From positions 1-64,000 of the forward strand of contig NZ_JBFRYC010000013.1 in NCBI RefSeq assembly GCF_040892615.1: a stretch of 64,000 nucleotides of DNA, written 5' to 3'. Both the position numbers and the translations under genes were made by a program. The notes under the pieces are model-generated. The model was not told where the DNA came from, did no database searches, and was given only the letters and a program-made list of their open reading frames with translations. Source of the DNA: Thioclava arctica. GTDB taxonomy: Bacteria > Pseudomonadota > Alphaproteobacteria > Rhodobacterales > Rhodobacteraceae. Numbering within the stretch: position 1 is the first letter of the stretch; each line of letters starts with the position of its first letter. This document shows positions 61,310 to 64,000 of the stretch, one piece after another.

Positions 61310-61473
61310 GCATGCGCCTCAAAAACCGTCAACGCGGTCTTGGCTTTGCTTATCCAGCGAAGAAGTCGCTTTAGCCTAGGCTGATCGTTGTTGAAAATCT
61401 GGCGCTGCCTCCCAGACAGCCAATATGCATCTAGAGTTGCCTTCGAAACATCTATCCCAACCGTATCTTGCAT
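61310..61473 (-). pseudogene. IS110-family transposase, N-terminal fragment
   Basis: Reads MQDTVGIDVSKATLDAYWLS from an ATG at 61473 with AAAGGA upstream, then continues to about residue 53 (ISKAKTALTVFEA) before similarity stops and the frame runs into the IS3 terminal repeat. VGIDVSKATLDAYW is the DEDD N-terminus. Only about 50 of some 330 codons remain. It is a different subgroup from the IS110 copy at the left edge. Confidence 0.75.
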
Positions 61474-61557
61474 GATTTTTCCTTTACCTATTCTTGTCAT
61501 ACGGGCCTTGCGCCCAAGTATCCGTTCAGGTTGAAAGAAATGGCAGGGTGATCTTAC

Positions 61558-61950
61558 TCACGGGCGATCCAAAATGACCGAGAGGGGTGCGATCCGCGCC
61601 GCGAATGACGCGCAGCGCATTAGCCCCAGTATTATGCCGCCGCGTCGGAAAATTATAAGACAAGACAAGCGCTTGTGATTCACATGCCAGCCACTGTTGT
61701 TCAGCATCCCGGCAATCATGCGATACCCCCTCTCGGCGATGCAGGCATCGCCTGCCGGGCAATGCATAGCGGCCGAACTCTTCGGCCAACGCGGTGATGT
61801 CCTCGGTCAGCCGTACTTCGTCTGGCAGACCACAGGGCACCTTGCGCTGCGTCGAGCGATACTGACCCAATGTGCGACAAACCATGCGCTCAGATACGCT
61901 GAGGGTTTGTCGCACATGATCGATGCACTGCCTGCGGCGGGAAGGGCTTA
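61558..61950 (-). pseudogene. IS3-family transposase OrfB remnant
   Basis: The frame that continues from orfA reads GKLLSPSRRRQCIDHVRQTL then RMVCRTLGQYRSTQRKV, the HTH_21 start of IS3-family OrfB, up to LAEEFGRYA. A frameshift follows; another frame then gives ERGYRMIAGMLNNSGWHVNH (normally GYRRITAMLNN). The rve integrase core with the DDE triad is gone. It is dead as a transposase. Confidence 0.8.
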
Positions 61951-62226
61951 GAAGTTTCCCCGTGCAGCCTCGGCTAGGATCATCTTGTCCAGCGTCAGAT
62001 CCGACACGGCACGTCTGAGCCGGGTATTCTCGGCTTCCAGCTCCTTCAAGCGCTTAAGTTGATCGCGGCTCATGCCGCCATACTCCTTGCGCCACCGATA
62101 GTAGGTCTGAACCGTCACGCTGATCTGCCGCACGGCTTCCGCCGTTGACCGTCCTTGCCCTTGTAGCACTTCAACTTGTCGCAGCTTTAGCACAATGTCC
62201 TCGGGCTTCTCTCGCTTGCCAGTCAT
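61948..62226 (-). CDS. IS3-family transposase OrfA (HTH component)
   Basis: 92 residues: MTGKREKPEDIVLKLRQVEV, HTH_Tnp_1 domain with VQTYYRWRKEYGGMSRDQLK and a leucine-rich coiled coil LKELEAENTRLRRAVSDLTL. It ends RGNF and overlaps orfB in the -1 frame, the normal IS3 programmed frameshift arrangement. It looks intact in itself, but its OrfB partner is broken, so it can at most act in trans or as a repressor. GAGGAC precedes the ATG. Confidence 0.88.
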   Translation of the reverse strand: MTGKREKPEDIVLKLRQVEVLQGQGRSTAEAVRQISVTVQTYYRWRKEYGGMSRDQLKRLKELEAENTRLRRAVSDLTLDKMILAEAARGNF

Positions 62227-62381
62227 CTCGTCGTCCTCCTGAAAACGGGATAATTCTATCCCAAAAGGTGGACCACTTCAGTGGGGGCATTCCAGTCGCA
62301 TGAAACGTGATCTGGCAAAGGCTGGAGACATCCACTGATCCAAAGCGAATAGATTTGGCCCTAATGGGCCAAGGCGGCCAG

Positions 62382-62880
62382 TCAACCGCCAGCTATTTGG
62401 TGAGCGCGGCTGACTGGCGGCCACCGCCGTTTGCGTCCGTCACGACCAACCCTAAATTGGCCTAATTTTGCGCCGCCGCATGGATGACCTTTACGCCGCA
62501 GTTGACACGCGGCGATCTCCGCCCCGTCGAGGGCGAAGAAGCGTTTAATGATGACGATGCGGAGTGGGATTTCGGCGATCCGGCGGTCGGGATATCGTGA
62601 CATGATCCGCTCACCGAAAAGCTTGAGGTGGGTCATTTGAGCTTCGACCCGACTTCGGACATGGTAGCCAGCCCATTTCTTCCACAATGCCCTTCCGAGG
62701 CGTCGCGTTGCACACAGGATCTCGTTTCGAGCAATTGCCGCAGGGCAGTCCTCTTTTCAGGCGCGCCCGCTGCGGCGGATTGGTATGACGGCATCGGCTC
62801 CATGCGCGATAATCGCGGCGTGACACCGTCGCGTGTCATAGACACCAATCCACACGCCGTCGTAGTCGTGCGGCGGCTCT
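62382..62880 (-). pseudogene. IS5-type transposase, C-terminal fragment with frameshifts
   Basis: Read across frames, the minus strand gives VWIGVYDTRRCHAAIIAHGA, VIPIRRSGR, then KEDCPAAIARNEILCATRRL, ALWKKWAGYHVRSRVEAQMT, LKLFGERIMSRYPDRRIAEI. This is the C-terminal half of an IS5-group transposase, where YxxRSRVEAxM and ERIMSRxPDR are the family end. Frame changes occur near 62790 and 62680. It ends just before the truncated metal ATPase and may have caused that truncation. Confidence 0.8.
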
Positions 62881-62919
62881 ATTTCATCGCGCTTAACGGC
62901 TAGTTAAGTATATAGACCC

Positions 62920-63504
62920 CTAAATATAGGCCGCCGCCACGCCAAGAGAGATCAGCGTCCACATGTTCGACGACCGTTTGAAGAACGGCAAGGCGGCCCA
63001 AAGGACGACGGGCGTCGCCAGCGCAAACTCAAGGTATCCTGCGGTCTTATGCCCGATCCAGTCGCGCACGGGCAAACCCACCATCGGCCCCATCGTCAGC
63101 ACGATCAGTGGGACAGCCGCCGCCACGGAGATCCACATCCGGTGCGTGAAGTCGATCAACTCGTGGTTCGGTCCGTCCGTCGGCTTCATCGGTTCAAGCG
63201 CCATGCCGCAAAGCGGGCAGGCGCCCGCCTCATCGCGGATGATCTCGGGGGGCATCGGGCAGGTATACTGGACATCGACCGAAGCGGCCTTGTCGGGTCG
63301 TTCAGAGTGACCGGAGGCATATGATGACGGATCGGTCTTGAACTTCGTCTCGCATTTCTCGGAGCAGAAATGGAAGGTCTCGCCCTAAAACTCCGCGTGT
63401 CGTCCGTCGGGCTTAACCGCGAGCTTCATTCCGCAGACCGAGTCCTTTGCCGTCTCGGCTCCTGCTGGGATGTCGGACGCCGCGCGATGATGATCGTGGT
63501 CCAT
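62920..63504 (-). pseudogene. Heavy-metal (copper-type) P-type ATPase, truncated N-terminal part with internal stop
   Basis: Starts MDHDHHRAASDIPAGAETAK with AAAGG upstream. A YHS-type metal domain (SVCGMKLAVKPDGRHAEF, then after a TAG at 63385-63387 GETFHFCSEKCETKFKTDPS) is followed by a metal-binding ribbon (YTCPMPPEIIRDEAGACPLC, GMALEPM) and the first three membrane helices ending SLGVAAAYI. The TAG breaks one continuous frame. The actuator, phosphorylation and ATP domains are missing, and an IS5 fragment follows directly. The CopA-like order of YHS, ribbon and helices is certain enough; the metal is inferred. Confidence 0.85.
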
Positions 63505-63617
63505 GGGGTGCCAGCCTTTCTGGTTCTGTCGCAGTTTTACGCCTCCAGTCCATCGGCCCTGCCGGAACCTTCGCGCCGACAGGTCGGCGGCAATCCCCAC
63601 AGGACCGCAGGGCACGG

Positions 63618-64000
63618 TCACGCGGCCGAAGCCTGTGTCGTCAGGCCCAGCACCAGCCAGTCTTGCATGCCGCCGCGGTAGTAGTAGATTTTTTCCGGCG
63701 GAAAGCCGTTGTCGACCATTGTGTGCATCGCGATCGAACTCTGAGGGCAGGCCGGGCCATTGCAAAACGCCACGACTTTCTTGGCGGCGTCGCAATTCCA
63801 ACCTGAGGATGATCGCACACATCCCAGCACGTCCAGACGGTCGGCAACTTCTCCAAATGGAATTGACATGCTTCCCGGAATCGTTCCCTTCAGCCGCCAA
63901 TCGGGATCGCGCATGTCTACCACGACATGGTCGTCATCTCCCAGGCAGTCCAGAACCTCAAGCTCCCCGACAGGTGTAACGCCGTCTATCGGAACCATCG
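63618..64000 (-). CDS. Rhodanese-like domain protein (5' end outside the window)
   Basis: At least 127 residues of a single rhodanese domain: VLDCLGDDDHVVVDMRDPDW, IPGSMSIPFGEVADRLD, and the active-site loop VAFCNGPACPQSS (catalytic Cys), then YYYRGGMQDWLVLGL. The ATG at 63998 falls mid-family as I recall it (relatives have residues before MVPIDGVTPVGELEVL), so the gene probably starts beyond the right edge. It is upstream of the broken metal ATPase on the same strand, 114 bases apart, as in mobile metal-resistance groups. Confidence 0.85.
   Translation of the reverse strand, partial: MVPIDGVTPVGELEVLDCLGDDDHVVVDMRDPDWRLKGTIPGSMSIPFGEVADRLDVLGCVRSSSGWNCDAAKKVVAFCNGPACPQSSIAMHTMVDNGFPPEKIYYYRGGMQDWLVLGLTTQASAA

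Larger units (their letters stand above)
61269..62296 (-). mobile_element. Decayed IS3-type element with a captured IS110 fragment
   Basis: Outward-facing terminal repeats are at 61269-61295 (ACTGGAGCGCCCCCATTGGG, continuing to 61295) and 62269-62296 (inverse form TGGACCACTTCAGTGGGGGC, continuing to 62296). They match at about 22 of 27 positions; the termini proper probably begin TGGA. Inside are an IS3-type orfA, a broken orfB and an IS110 N-terminal fragment next to the left repeat. No matching target duplication is seen (flanks GAC and GTC). It is likely unable to move by itself. Confidence 0.7.

Noticed and set aside
61038..64000. A direct repeat of the tRNA-Thr 3' end (attR) near the right end of the island
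   Set aside because: Reading through the region gave no match to TTCGAGTCCC or CAGCGGCACCA; the far attachment site is not in the window as far as can be seen.

Overview
The window is chromosomal DNA of a GC-rich alphaproteobacterium, most likely a Rhodobacteraceae (Roseobacter/Rhodobacter group). The evidence is the ethylmalonyl-CoA pathway pair (ccr and ecm), the chvI-chvG-hprK-rapZ-EIIA-HPr block beside pckA, a cydDCABX operon with an FnrL-like box, a DUF6473-type protein, a TSUP/TIGR02186 pair, and GC-rich dyads typical of this family. The species cannot be named from the sequence alone.

Layout. 1-63 is the first codons of an IS110-type transposase leaving the left edge. 0.2-4.5 kb is glycerol catabolism (glpK, glpD, divergent glpR). 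Only a 47-codon stub resembling the start of the ABC ATPase GlpS lies between glpD and glpK, so the transporter seems to have been deleted. 4.6-8.9 kb holds truA and a three-gene polysaccharide cluster. 9.1-12.2 kb holds an ilvE-like aminotransferase, a universal stress protein, a NifU-type protein, tsaB and rimI. 12.3-17.8 kb is a BMP-type nucleoside ABC transporter with a purine nucleoside phosphorylase. 17.8-22 kb holds TSUP/TIGR02186, an SDR and a RecD-like helicase. 22-25.6 kb is the divergent ecm/ccr pair. 25.7-30.8 kb is a two-component system divergent from a DegP protease, then a GT39 membrane glycosyltransferase. 31.4-37.9 kb is cytochrome bd with its assembly exporter. 38.1-42.6 kb holds etfBA, a DUF6473 protein, a 3-hydroxyacyl-CoA dehydrogenase and an acyltransferase. 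42.6-49.1 kb is the ChvGI/PTS/pckA regulatory block. 49.4-56.3 kb holds two unrecognised exported proteins, a PLD-family protein, RNase R and an alanine-dehydrogenase-like enzyme.

The right end is accessory. A tRNA-Thr(CGU) at 56.8 kb is followed directly by a P4-type tyrosine integrase, an unrecognised 312-aa protein, an AlpA-like regulator, an HTH/zinc-ribbon protein and a second, different tyrosine recombinase (57.1-61.0 kb). After that comes a graveyard of insertion sequences: an IS3-type element with both terminal repeats but a wrecked orfB and a captured IS110 fragment, then an IS5-type 3' fragment. The IS5 fragment abuts a heavy-metal P-type ATPase that is cut short and also carries an internal TAG. 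A rhodanese gene runs off the right edge. No second copy of the tRNA 3' end was seen, so the island's far boundary is probably outside the window.

Functional links: glycerol degradation, ethylmalonyl-CoA assimilation, ETF, 3-hydroxyacyl-CoA dehydrogenase and PEP carboxykinase together suggest growth on C2/C3/fatty-acid substrates with gluconeogenesis. ChvGI with HprK/EIIA/HPr sits beside the gluconeogenic gene pckA. Cytochrome bd gives a low-oxygen respiratory branch, consistent with the FNR-like box in its leader. No CRISPR array, rRNA gene or convincing riboswitch was seen. All family names come from reading motifs by eye; no database search was run.
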